Shown here piece by piece: positions 53,799 to 64,000 of a stretch of DNA of 64,000 bases; the stretch's first letter is position 1, and the number at the start of each line of letters is the position of its first letter. The position numbers and the translations under genes were made by a program. The notes under the pieces were generated by a model that saw only the letters and a program-made list of their open reading frames with translations, did no database searches and was not told where the DNA came from. This stretch comes from Mycoplasma crocodyli MP145 (lineage in GTDB: Bacteria > Bacillota_I > Bacilli_A > Mycoplasmatales > Metamycoplasmataceae): NCBI RefSeq assembly GCF_000025845.1, contig NC_014014.1, positions 524,832 to 588,831 of the forward strand, in the 5' to 3' direction.

Positions 53799-54514
53799 AA
53801 ATCTAGTTTCTTAGTATCTTCATGGACTAAGATTTTTCCATTTTTTATTGCTATTATTTCATCAAACTTTTCTAAGGCTAAGTTTAAATCATGAATATTT
53901 ACTATGACACTTATATTTTTTTCTTGATTCAATTTTCTTAATAAATCTAAAACATCATTAGAATTTTTAAAATCTAAATTAGATGTAGGTTCATCAGCTA
54001 GAATTAATTCAACATCTTTTAATAATAATTTTGCTATTTCAACTCTTTGTTGTTGCCCACCACTAAGCTCATCAACCCTTACAAAAGATTTGTTTAAAAT
54101 TTTTAGTTCGTCTAATACTTCAAAGATTTTTATTTTTTGTTGTTTGGTTAAAATATTAAATAATTTATAAAATCAATTTTTATAATTATTAAAACTCTTT
54201 GTTATATTGTGGAAAACATTTTGACTATCTATTAAGTTTGGTTTCTGACTTAAAAAACCAACTTTTTTTATTATATTTTTTCATTCTTTTTTTGTTATCT
54301 TACCTATATCAGAACCAAATAACTCAACTAATCCTTTTGTAGGTAAAAAGTATTTGGTTAAAATTTTAAAAACGGTCGTTTTACCAGAGCCACTTTGCCC
54401 TACGACAGCAACCATTTTCCCCTTGTTTATAGTTAAATTAAAATTTTCATACAGCAAAAATTCATCATTAATTTTTAATGAGACATCTTTTAATTTAACT
54501 ATATTTTGATCCAT
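53771..54514 (-). CDS. ABC transporter ATPase (P29 type)
   Basis: 247 residues. Walker A G-Q-S-G-S-G-K-T-T (39-47), signature L-S-G-G-Q (150-154), Walker B L-I-L-A-D-E-P-T (170-177), and the switch His in N-I-H-D-L. Energises the import system with P37 and P69. AAAGGAAAA site before the ATG, 8 bases after the binding-protein stop. Similar to PhnC-type ATPases. The gene end overlaps the permease start, so the three genes are tightly coupled. Confidence 0.93.
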
Positions 54515-54522
54515 ATTTTCCT

Positions 54523-55746
54523 TTATTTTTTAATGCCTTCAGCATTTTTTTGAACATCTATTAATTCTAATAACTTATAATCTTTATTAGATGAAAAGTA
54601 ATTATAACCCGTGTATTTTCCTAATGTGTTTTCATTTATTTTCAATGAATTTAACACTTTTGAAATTAAATCGACTTGTTCTTTACTTAACCCTACTCTA
54701 CCTAATATCGCATCATAAGGTGCTTTATTTGTAACTGTTAGAACTCTTACAAATGAGTTAGGTTTCGAAGGAACATATGAAGAAGTTCCTCATGCTTTTG
54801 GAGTTCAATTAAATGCACCTTCATCATCAAAAGCAATATTAAAAGTTCTTTTGTCTTTTTGTTCTTGACCAATAATTGAAGCATTTTTACCACTTAAAAC
54901 ATACTCTTTATTTTTTGGATCATCCAATCAAGTTACAACTTCGTTTTCATTTTTAAATGTATTGCTAAAATGCTTAGCAATTAACGAAATTTGATATTTG
55001 AATTTACCGCCACTGGTTTTATTTTTATAAACAATTCCATTTTTAGAGAATTCTGCTCAATTTTTGTCTTCTCAGCTTTTAATAATAGCTGCTCTTTCTT
55101 GGTCTGTTCCTGATATTAAAATACTTCCGTGATAAAAAATTGTTGTCTTGTCTAAATTATAAAAAGCTTCATACTTAGAACCATCTCAACCATAAATTTC
55201 TTTAGTGTCTTTTCAATCTTTAAACTCTCCAAATGGAGCTGAAAATTGCAATTGATTTTCTTTGTTTGCAATTTTTCTAAGTGGATCAGTTGCTGAACCA
55301 TCTAAATAGTTTGGATTAGTATCATCATTTCATTTGAATTGTAATGTTCCTGAAGTTCCTACAAAATGGGGGAAACTATCATCAATTGTTTCATTAACAA
55401 AAGTTGAATAAGATATTAATGCAACATCAGCATCTTTTTTATTGCTTTTTAAATCCTGTAACATTTGGTTCTTTGATTCATTAACTTTTAAATCAAATTT
55501 TACATTTTTATAATCCTTTAGTTTAGGATCAGCGTTTTTTAATTCATTAAATCTTTGGTTTAATAAATTTGTAAATGATTCTTTGTCTCATTTACTGTCA
55601 TTTTCCCAATTATAAACAATCGAAATGCTTTCATCTCAATCTATTTTTTTATTTGTTTCATTATTACACGAAACCGATAATAAAACTGGACTCATTAATG
55701 CTAATGAAGCACTAAATAATCCTATTTTTTTCATATTGATTTTCAT
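54523..55746 (-). CDS. Substrate-binding lipoprotein P37/Cypl-like (thiamine/TPP transport)
   Basis: 407 residues, one uninterrupted frame with twelve or so TGA Trp codons. Lipobox V-S-C (Cys27). Periplasmic-binding-protein type II body with Y-S-T-F-V-N near residue 114 and Y-H-G-S-I-L-I-S-G near 205, as in the P37/PhnD group. M. hyorhinis P37 (Cypl) binds thiamine pyrophosphate; the TPP riboswitch in front of this gene supports the same ligand. AAGGAG lies 5 bases before the chosen ATG. First gene of the operon. Confidence 0.92.
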
Positions 55747-55790
55747 TTTTACTCCTTGCGTAACAAAATAGGAGTCAAGAATATATAAAA

Positions 55791-55873
55791 ATAACTTGCA
55801 ACGCGAGCATTATCTCGATCTGCTTTAAGGTATATTCTCAGCCTTAATAAAAATATTAAAGCACCCTTGTTAC
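55791..55873 (-). ncRNA. TPP (THI-box) riboswitch
   Basis: Minus strand contains the conserved parts in order: GGGTGC near 55866-55860, GGCTGAGA near 55845-55838, ACC-TTAAA-C-GATC, then TAAT-GC-GCG ending at 55797. P1 closes with TAACAAG and GTTGCAA-side pairs. About 45 bases lie between it and the P37 start codon. A region around the ribosome-binding site (ACTCC in the leader against GGAGT) can pair, suggesting control of translation start. Confidence 0.92.
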
Positions 55874-55880
55874 ATATAAA

Positions 55881-55886
55881 ATTATA
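55881..55886 (-). promoter_or_regulatory. -10 box of the TPP-controlled transporter operon
   Basis: Minus-strand TATAAT, 8 bases before the riboswitch. No clear -35 in the AT-rich upstream part. Confidence 0.5.
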
Positions 55887-55955
55887 ACTTAAAATACTTT
55901 TTTTGAAATCAATCAATTTACTTTATTGTTGTGTTTTTCTAATAATTAATAATTT

Positions 55956-55988
55956 AAAAATTCCACTAATAAAACTAGTGGAATTTTT
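55956..55988 (-). terminator. Terminator of the upstream giant lipoprotein
   Basis: Perfect 12-bp stem AAAAATTCCACT/AGTGGAATTTTT with a 9-nt loop, immediately after the stop at 55992. Symmetric, so usable in both directions. Confidence 0.85.
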
Positions 55989-55991
55989 AAA

Positions 55992-58900
55992 TTATTCTTT
56001 AATATAACTATCGTATAGTCAATTCATTGTATCAGTTAACGAAACTAATTCACCATATAAGTATGCTATATGGAACGGTTGGAAACCTTGATTATTATAA
56101 TCTTCATAATTGGTATATTTAGAAGCAAGTTGTCTTATTTCACTGTTACGTTCTATTGAAAAATCACTACTATTTAAATAATCATAATATGCTTTTCTAG
56201 AAGTTGTAAGGGCTTCTTTAGCACTTGTTTTAAGTTCTTGTGTTGAAGATTGATCCTTAAATACTTTTAAAGCATTTAGTGAAGCTTGTGCATAAGCTAA
56301 TTCAAGTTCTTTAATTTTTGCTATAACTTCACCTTGTTTTCCATCATTTTTAGGGTCAGTAAATGATATAAATGAAGGTTGTATGTCATTTAAATTTCTA
56401 AACAATTGATTTTTAGATCTAATTGCTTCAAAAGCACCTGTTAATAATTTATAAGTTTCTTTATCATCATGTTTATCGGAAATTAATCTAGCTGATAATT
56501 GTGCAGATTCATTTTTTACTCATAAACGAATTAAAGCATAGAGTTCTTGACCTGGTACAATTTTAGTAAGTTTTTCAATTTGAGTTTTCTTTCTTTGATA
56601 TCCAGAAATGTTATTGTTTGAATCCTCAATATATGTAAGAATTTTTCCTTTGCTCGATTTATTAAACCCAGTATCATCAAAACCAAATGTTTCTAATTGT
56701 TCTTTTGATTTATTATTTAACAATATTAATAATGGATTAATTACTGCTAATTCAGCATCTTTTTGAGCAACCAAAGTATTTCAAACAACTTTGTATTCGT
56801 TCAATAATTTGTCAAAATTATTAGTAAATTCATTTGTATCGCCTATACCAGTAAATACTTCTGCTGTTTTTGCAGCTATTACATCTGTTTCAAATTTTTT
56901 GAAAATTAAGTCTTGTTTCTCAATAAATGTTTTTGCTTCATCTTTAGTAGAAAATAAATTTGATTTTGTTGCTTCGATTACTTTTTGTAATTCTATTACT
57001 AATTTACTGATTTTAGTATAAGTTTCATCGGTTTCATTATATCCTTCTTGGAAAGCATTATCATTTAATCTTTCAAATAATAATGTCTTTTTGCCTTCGT
57101 TTTCATGACCTACTTTTTTGTTTAATTCTACAAATTTAGTTTGCAATATTGAAGCCATATTTTTTAGTTGTTCAATCGATTTATCTTTGGCTTCACTATT
57201 GAGTTTTATTACTTCATTAACATAAAGATTAATAGAGTTAATTAACAAAGTCTTAAAATCATCTGCATAATTTTCAAATTTTCCTGCCTCTGCTACTTCT
57301 TTTTCTATAAGTGTTTTAAATGTTGTTGCTTTATTTAATGAGTCTACAAAATATTTTTTAAGATTAACTTCATCTTGAGTAGACGGCATGATTTCTACAA
57401 CCTTTTTAAGTTCAACACTTAAAAAGGTATTATTTGTTTTATATTCATCGATTATTTTATTTTCATCAGCTATACTTTTATCATATTTAGATAAATCTTT
57501 ATCATAACTTAACAATGATTTTAATTCAGGGGAATTTGGGTCTTCTTTCAATGTAGTTCAATAATTCATATAGTCATATATTGTTTTAATATGTGTTTCA
57601 ATTTTTTTAATAGCTACATGTTTATGAAATGCATTTACAAATGAATCTTCTTTCAATCTATCTAATTTAGTCAATTCTTTTTTAGCTCATAACTCAAATA
57701 ATTCATAGTTTTTATTTTCATCTTTTTTTGGTGTAATATTTGAATTTACAAATTTTCTTACGCTGTTTGCTTCAGTTGCACTCAATAAAGAAGCATTCTT
57801 TGTTTTGTATTCATCTCTTAGTTTAATGTAATCAACTTTTTCAAGATCAAACAAAATAGATCTAGCTTTTTCAATATAATATAAAACTTCTTTTTTAGTG
57901 TTTGCTTCACTTGTATATCTTACATTTTTAAGGAATTGTATGTTTTCCTTAAAAATGTAAAGTTTTTTAGTGAAGTAAACAGATGTTAAAAAGTATTGTG
58001 CTTTTGTACCAAAAAATGCACTGTATTCATCGTATATTTTTGAAGTTAATATATTAAGTTCATCTAGTAGTTTTTTATTATTTATTTGCTTATAAACCGG
58101 AAATTCATTACTTTCAAATGTTAATTTATATTCACCTCTATAAGTATGATATTTATTCGGATCTAATAAAAGTTTGTAAATAATGTTTTCTTCTAAATAT
58201 TTAAATTTAAATGTTTGACTAGGAAAATCAACACTTTGTTTCATTATTACTTCATATTCAGTTTTAGCATCATTAAGTATCTTAATATGTTCATCTTTTT
58301 TTGGGTTTTCAGTAGTTTTTTGTTTTGAAATAGCATTAATAGCCTTAGTTATGTCGTTAACTCTTCATTCAAATAAAGCCGTCATAAATTTCTCTTTAGC
58401 ATGAACTAATTCAACTTTCTTTTCACCTTCTAGATAGTCTTGTAAAACAGCTAATTTGTCAATAAAGTGTAATACTAGTCTTTCAAAGTATTTTACATTT
58501 GTAAAATCTTCTGGTTCTTTATTGATAAGTTCTTTTGATTCAAGTACACCTTTAATCATACTTTCTCAAAAAGTATGATTTTCTTTATATTTATCGGGTT
58601 GTTGTTTTTTTCAAGCATCATGAAATTCTACTTCAATAAAATTAAATATTGTATTAAGGGCTTCTTTAGCACTGATATCATTTCTTGGCAATTCGTCAGC
58701 TGACATTTTTGCCTTAGCTTCGTCAAGCATTTTTTGAAGTTCCTTAATGCTTTTATCATAATCACTTTTCATTTTATCTAATAATTTTTTTGTTTTATCT
58801 AATTCTGCAGCACTATTAGGATCTGCTTCAGAAGAATTTTTAGCTAGTTTTGATACTTCATAAGTAATTTGTCTAAATTGATTATCTTGTGCAGTAGAAA

Positions 58901-59165
58901 CAGTTTGATAAAAATCAGAAGTTATATTTTCAATTTGATTCGCTTTTTCTACCAATGCTTTAATTTGTTTATCTAAAGCATCATAAAGACTATTCAATTG
59001 TTTAATGTCTTTAACTTGATTTAAAGTTGTTCTCATTTGATTTAGTTTCAAATCAATGTTTTCTTTAAAATTTTCATTCTTTACTTCTTTGTTGCATGCA
59101 GTAAGTGCTATAACAGGACTTATTGCTAATGGTAAACTTAGTAACATCATTTTAATTTTTTTCAT
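55992..59165 (-). CDS. Giant lipoprotein, 1057 residues (paralogue 1)
   Basis: Lipobox L-T-A-C (Cys24), then about 1030 residues of Lys/Glu/Asn-rich helical sequence with coiled-coil stretches (strongest at about 100-165). About seven TGA Trp codons. Overall layout and several blocks match the next gene, 59269-62409, including a final Y-Y-D-Y-L-N-S block. It has an ACCTC-like complement GAGGTAAAA before the ATG. Own terminator. Surface-exposed, probably antigenic; no domain recognised. Confidence 0.87.
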
Positions 59166-59231
59166 TTTTACCTCATTGTGAATAATTAATGTTAATATTA
59201 TATATTAATATTTTATTTAAGCTAATAAAGA

Positions 59232-59255
59232 AAATCAGCTACATTAAGCTGATTT
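59232..59255 (-). terminator. Terminator of giant lipoprotein paralogue 2
   Basis: 9-bp stem AAATCAGCT/AGCTGATTT with a 6-nt loop followed by TTCTTT on the minus strand. Confidence 0.75.
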
Positions 59256-59268
59256 AAAGAATAATTAG

Positions 59269-62200
59269 TTATTCGAAGTATTCTTTAAGAACAAAGTTTG
59301 ACACATCATTTCTTCCATCAATTCTTCCTAGTAAGTCAGCGAAGAAATATGGTATATTATCACTAAAATCTTCGTTTAAGAAATTAGCTAAATCAAAACG
59401 AATTGCACTTTTCTTATCTATTTCGATAAAATCGCTATTTAAGAATTTGTAATATTCAACACGTGCTTGAACAATTTTTGTTTTAGAATCATCTAATAAA
59501 GATTGAGCTGAGTTAGTATTTACTAATTCAAAATGATATCTTAATAATTCTGAGTATTTTTTCTCAAGTTCGTTAATTTTGTCAAACGCTTGTTGTTGAT
59601 TATATCCTTTTGAAGGATCTAATATTTTTATATCTTCAATCTTGTTTAATAATTTTAAACTTTCAATTTTTGTTTTTTGATTATTCATAAAGTCAGAGAA
59701 CAATATTTCTCTTGAAATCATATCTTGTTCAAAATCTTTTTCAAACATTTTGTTTAATATTGCTTCAAGATTTGGATATGTATTGCGTATTAAGATTAGG
59801 ATTTCTTGTAGTGGGACAATGGTTAGAGTTTCTTTTAATTTTGGAATACTATCTTCAAGAGTTTTTGTTTCTTTTTTAAGATCATAAATTTTTATTCCCA
59901 TATTTTTTGCTATGAATAAATTATCAATATCTTCAATCGTTCCAAATTCAGGAAGAAGTTTTCTTGTTGAAGCAACAAGCACATCAAGTAATGGTTTTTG
60001 TACATTAAGCTCATCATTTCTCTTATCGTATGCTTTTAACAATTCAACTTTATATGAATTTAACACTTTCTTTAGTGGTGTAATTGCATCAAAATTAGTT
60101 GATGTCGCAACAGAAAAGAATGTCGATTCACCTTCTGTAATTTTTTGTTCTAAACTATCTAATTTAGTTTTTTGAGTTTCGAGATATGTTTTTACTACAT
60201 CTTTTGAAGTAAAATCGTTTTTAGATTGATTAATAAATTCTTTTATATTCTTGATTAATGCAATAGATTCTTTAGCTTCTTCAGAGTCTAGTTGAATTTG
60301 GTTTTCTTTAAATGATTGATTTAGTATTTCAAAAACATGTATCCTTTGCCCTTGATCTTTAGAACCAACAATTTTTACAAATTCATCTAATTCTTTTTTG
60401 ACTAAATCAAACTTTGCTTTTTTAGCATCTAATTCTGTTGATGTTATACCTTGGTCGCAAAGTGTATCAATTTTAGACTTGAATAAATTATTGAAATCTG
60501 TTAGTAATTTATTTGAAGATTCTTTACTTATTAACACAGGATCCAACTTCTTATCTTTAACTATTTCAGCTTTAACATTTAGTTCAAAGGTTTTCATATC
60601 TGCCTTAACTTTAGCGAAAAAAGCATCTAGTTTTTCTGCCGTTGTATCCACTGGTGTAAATAATAATTTATTTGTTTCATTTAAAACAAATTCTTCAGCA
60701 TCAATGATTTTTGCAATTTGAGCTTTATTTTTTGTTACTAAATTTGTTATTTCAGCAACTGATTTTGTTAAACCAATTAAATCTGCTACAGTTCCGGTTT
60801 TAGGATCTTCATTCATTAAAACTTCATAAAACTTAAATAAATTATTTGTAGTTATCAATCTTTCATGCAACTCTTTAAGTTTTAAGAATTTGTGAAATTT
60901 TGAAACAAAATTACTTTCATCCAAAGATTTTACAGCTGAATATGTTTGAGTAGATTCATTAAAGAATTTAATGTAAGCTGAATTTTTATCTTTATTTGGT
61001 TTAATCTTAGTTTCGATAAAATCTTCAATACTATTTTTCTTGGTTTTAGTAGTGAATTCATTAATTTTGTCTGATAACTTGTTGTTATCATCAGCAAAAT
61101 TTATTTTTTCTAAAATTACTAAATTATCTTTAATTTTTTCTAATTCATATCTGAATTCTTTTGTGGTTTTAACATCAGTAACATACTCTACATTTTTTAA
61201 TAATCCAAAACTTTTCTCAAAGTATTTTTTGTAATCCATGTAGTAATATAATGATTTTATTTGTTGATTATTCTTTAAAAAATTATTAAATGTATTTTCT
61301 ATATCTTTACTAATATCTTTAAATTCTTCTATCTTTTTTGCATCCACAATGTGCTTGTATATAGTCATATAAGGTGATTTTGATATTCCTGGTATATACT
61401 CAAATCTAAAGTATCTACTTGACCCAGGAGCTAAGACATATTTAAAAATTTCTTCTTTTTCAAGTTTTTCAAATGTAATTAGTTGATCAACAAAATGTTT
61501 GATTGCATTTTTTTGTTCAGTATATCTTGTTTTACTTGCCGAAATATCTGTTAAATACTTTGCCTTATTAGCATTTGTATCTGGTAATTTTTTAACCAAT
61601 TCTGAAGCCATATCAAATTGCGAAAGCCTTCAGTTAAACATTTCGTTCATAAAGTCTTCACTTTTCGAACTTGTTAGAGCATTTTGACCAACAAAATATT
61701 TTGAATAAGCATCGACTAAGTTAATTAATCCGAGAATAGAGTTTTCAAAATTAATCATATTTGTATAATCTTCATCTTTGTCTTTGATTAAATCATAATA
61801 TTGATTTGCTTGATTCAGCAGTTTACCAAGTGATTCTTTATCTGTATTATAAATATCAACATGGTTAGTTTTTAGTTTATCTATAACATCTTTATTAATA
61901 AAATCTAATAATATTTTAGCTGATTCTTTTGCACTGAATTTACTTAGTTCAATAGTGACCATCTTAAGTTCATTAGCAAGTTTTTCTGTTTTTTCATTCG
62001 CTTTTTCTAAATTATTTTTTAATTCTTCAATTGTTTTTTTAGCATCAGCTAATTGTTTAGCTTCATCTGAATTGTTATTATTTTTTGATAAATCAACAAT
62101 AGCCTCAACTATTTTATTTATTTGAGTTTCTTGAGCAACAATAACAAGATTTAGAAAGTCACCAGTTTGATTGTTCTTACTTTGAGATTTTTCTTTAAAA

Positions 62201-62409
62201 TCATTTATTTCTGTATTAAGAGATTTGTAAAGAACATTCAATTTTTCAATATTTTTTATCTTACTTACAGCAGAAGTCATACTTTCAAGTCTTTTATCAA
62301 TTTTTAATTTAATATCTTCTTTTTTTTCAGTTGTATTACATGAGCTTACAATTAAAGCCGGTGTAATTGCTAAAGGAAAAGATATTAGCAATAGTTTATT
62401 TTTTTTCAT
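59269..62409 (-). CDS. Giant lipoprotein, 1046 residues (paralogue 2)
   Basis: Lipobox V-S-S-C (Cys24) and a long helical body, mostly without Trp (one TGA at about 61628). Coiled-coil-like region at about 115-160. Paralogous to 55992-59165: same length, same start pattern (M-K-K-x-K then P-L-A-I-x-P) and a matching C-terminal block (Y-Y-K-F-L-N-S-D-F). GAGGAAAAC ribosome-binding site. Separated from its paralogue by a terminator, so expressed separately. Confidence 0.88.
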
Positions 62410-62681
62410 GTTTTCCTCTTTTATTTTGCAATTTATTGCTAATTTAATTATACAAAAATTAATTTAATATTAAAAATATTAAAATTTTTATTATAAGAAA
62501 AGCACAAATAAAAATAATAGTTATAAAGATGCTTATATTATCATTTCTATTAAAATTAATATCAAAATTTTGATAAATTAAATAATTGAAGATATACAAA
62601 ATTCAAGATAAACAGAAATAATTTTTATTCATATCAATTTAATGTTTTATAATAGATTAATAAATAAAAAAAGGAGTAATA
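62410..62681. other. Divergent promoter region between lipoprotein and azoreductase
   Basis: About 270 AT-rich bases with no ORF. AAGGAGTAAT sits before the azoreductase start and a TATAAT (around 62648) lies about 30 bases further upstream. Confidence 0.45.
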
Positions 62682-63284
62682 ATGAGTAAAACATTAATTT
62701 TATACGGTGAATTATTTGATCAAGAAAAATCAATTTCACATCTTGCAACAAAAGAATTTTTAGAAAAGTATAAGTTACAAAACAAAACAGAAGAAATCGA
62801 AGAAATTAACTTAAATGAAACAGAATTAAGTTCAGTCTTTCTTACAAATCAAAATTTTGCGACTTATTATAAAGAAGTAAAAAGTGACTTTTGAATAGAA
62901 AAGTTAAAAAATGTAGATAAAGTGGTTATCTCTGTTCCGATGATAAATTTTGGACCAAGTGTAATTGTTAAAAATTTCATAGATGCTATTGCAGTTGCTA
63001 ACAAAACATTTTCATACAAATATTCTAAAAAAGGCGATGCAATCGGTTTATTAGATAACATAAAAAAAGTTTTAATAGTAGGTTCACAAGGAGCACCTGC
63101 TGATTGATATTTATGAGGAAGTCACACTTTGTGATTAGAAGGAACTTGAAAATTCTTTGGTGCAAAAAACGTTGAAACCTTGCTTCTAAGCGGAGTTAAA
63201 ACACCAGTTTTTTCTAATATGACACCAAAAGAAATAGTAGGTAAATTTGATAAAGAAATCGAATCAAGTGCAAAAAAATTCTAA
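62682..63284 (+). CDS. azoR: FMN-dependent NADH-azoreductase (AcpD/AzoR family)
   Basis: 200 residues, normal length. Flavodoxin-like fold: [10 protein letters not shown] for the FMN contact, I-V-G-S-Q-G-A in the second site, and a Trp-rich W-Y-L-W-G-S-H segment (three TGA Trp codons). Reduces azo dyes and quinones with NADH in vitro; in mycoplasmas the physiological substrate is unclear. AAGGAG before the ATG. Overlaps the next gene by 38 bases. Confidence 0.92.
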
Positions 63285-63708
63285 CAAGTTTTATTACTTA
63301 GCTTACGGAAGTAACTTAAGCACAAAACACATGAAAAGTATTTGCCCTAGTGCTCAATTTGTAAAAACTTTAAACCTTTTAGGTTTTAAATTAGAGTTTA
63401 GAGGAAGAGAACAAAATAACGGATATTTAACTATAGCAGATTCGGAAAATGGATATGTAAGATCAGTTATATACTTAATTGATAAAAAAGATTTACCAAA
63501 ATTAGATGAATACGAAGATTATCCTAACCTTTATGAAAAAGAAGAATTTGAATTAAAAATTGATGATGTTAGTCGTGATGTTTTAACGTATATAATGAAA
63601 GATAATTTTAAACATTATTATCCTTCAAAAGAATATTTAGAAATTCTTCATGAAGGCTATAAAGAACACGGATATAGTACCTTTACAATAGATAGAATGC
63701 TTAAATAA
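63247..63708 (+). CDS. Gamma-glutamylcyclotransferase-like protein
   Basis: About 146-153 residues. N-terminal Y-L-A-Y-G-S-N-L is the AIG2/GGCT nucleotide-less fold signature, and L-D-E-Y-E-D-Y-P-N-L-Y-E carries the catalytic Glu region. It would release 5-oxoproline from gamma-glutamyl compounds. No ATG precedes the Y-G-S-N motif: TTG (63247) has TAGG upstream, GTG (63268) is the alternative. It overlaps azoR by 38 or 17 bases. Confidence 0.82.
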   Translation: MIKKSNQVQKNSNKFYYLAYGSNLSTKHMKSICPSAQFVKTLNLLGFKLEFRGREQNNGYLTIADSENGYVRSVIYLIDKKDLPKLDEYEDYPNLYEKEEFELKIDDVSRDVLTYIMKDNFKHYYPSKEYLEILHEGYKEHGYSTFTIDRMLK

Positions 63709-63716
63709 AGAGAAAA

Positions 63717-63755
63717 AAAGCAATAATGATTTTTTAATCTTATTGCTTTTAATTT
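63717..63755. terminator. Bidirectional terminator between GGCT-like gene and obg
   Basis: Stem AAAGCAATAA/TTATTGCTTT with a 13-nt loop, A run before and T run after. Confidence 0.8.
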
Positions 63756-64000
63756 TCGTTTTCTCATTCAAATTGATATTCAAATATTGATACAGTATTT
63801 CCTGGTTTAATATCCATTTTTATCAATTCATCTCATACACCAATCTTCTTTAAAATGTTGTTAAATCTTAGTAAATTGTCATATGAATTTATTGGAATTT
63901 TATGATAAAGTTCTTCAATTTTTTTACCACTTATTTCGAAGTGTCCTTTGTATGGACTAAAGACTTTAAAGTCAGGTTCATAAGTTATTAATAATTCCTT
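63749..64000 (-). CDS. obg: Obg GTPase, C-terminal part (5' end outside window)
   Basis: 83 residues visible, ending at TAA 63749-63751. They form the OCT domain: V-F-S-P-Y-K-G-H-F-E-I-S-G, then L-L-R-F-N-N-I-L-K-K-I-G-V-W, then K-P-G-N-T-V-S-I and a final F-E-W, which matches the C-terminus of Obg/CgtA, the essential ribosome-assembly GTPase. The G domain lies beyond the window. Two TGA Trp codons. Ends at the shared terminator. Confidence 0.85.

Noticed and set aside
54523-55746. Apparent lack of a long ORF under the standard code, first suspected as a decayed P37 gene
   Set aside because: With TGA as Trp, line-by-line translation gives one unbroken 407-residue frame.
1-64000. tRNA or rRNA genes
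   Set aside because: No cloverleaf with a T-loop GTTCRA motif outside coding sequence was found by eye; a tRNAscan-SE run would settle this.

Overview
The window comes from a low-GC mollicute of the Mycoplasma hominis group (Mycoplasmopsis/Metamycoplasma type). TGA must be read as tryptophan throughout: almost every real gene, including pgk, topA and the P37 operon, is broken under the standard code and continuous under code 4. Other signs are many lipoproteins with a K-rich N-terminus and an S-C or A-C lipobox, dense overlapping gene strings, and short hairpin/T-tract terminators. I do not assign a species.

Region by region. 1-2.4 kb: end of a helical surface-type protein, then the leftward rpsF-ssb-rpsR operon. 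2.5-11.9 kb: rightward housekeeping block with a large lipoprotein, topA, dinB, a nadD-yqeK fusion, an RsuA/RluB pseudouridine synthase and a lipoprotein, then leftward pgk. 12.0-36.9 kb: a mycoplasma integrative conjugative element (MICE). It consists of a 4.6 kb partial copy A (12025-16588) carrying an intact Mbov_0401-type DDE transposase-like gene, a 0.33 kb spacer, and a 20.0 kb copy B (16926-36925) bounded by 27-bp imperfect inverted repeats. Copy B carries pilin-like, multi-spanning, VirB4/TraE, 92-aa and 1784-aa conjugation genes, an SSB, a DprA-like protein, a structured non-coding region and a replication-type protein with family-A-polymerase-like motifs. Its own transposase is internally deleted and no TraG/VirD4 coupling protein is present. 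37.1-41.1 kb: an EIIB-like protein without its cysteine, a 1110-aa SF1 helicase and a Cys/His-rich ArsR regulator, overlapping in one operon. 41.4-46.1 kb: a 1569-aa wall-less surface protein with FIVAR-like repeats. 46.5-49.1 kb: a leftward three-gene operon of unknown function centred on a membrane-anchored nucleotidyltransferase of AbiEii type. 49.3-52.0 kb: pfkA (leftward) and a tandem two-domain phosphotransferase (rightward). 52.0-55.9 kb: the P37-P29-P69 type ABC transporter behind a clear TPP riboswitch. 56-62.4 kb: two giant paralogous lipoproteins. 62.7-64 kb: an azoreductase, a gamma-glutamylcyclotransferase-like gene and the C-terminus of Obg.

How it works together. The housekeeping genes supply ribosome, topology, repair, NAD and glycolysis functions. 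The transporter operon is switched by thiamine pyrophosphate and so imports thiamine or TPP. The ICE is arranged as one leftward replication/transfer transcript, but its current form looks dependent on outside help: copy A can supply the transposase, and a coupling protein would have to come from elsewhere. Best candidates for undescribed biology are the membrane nucleotidyltransferase operon (46.5-49.15 kb), the ICE end protein with polymerase-like motifs beside its hairpin-rich region (35.1-36.85 kb), and a lipoprotein resembling GT80 sialyltransferases (2.6-4.4 kb).
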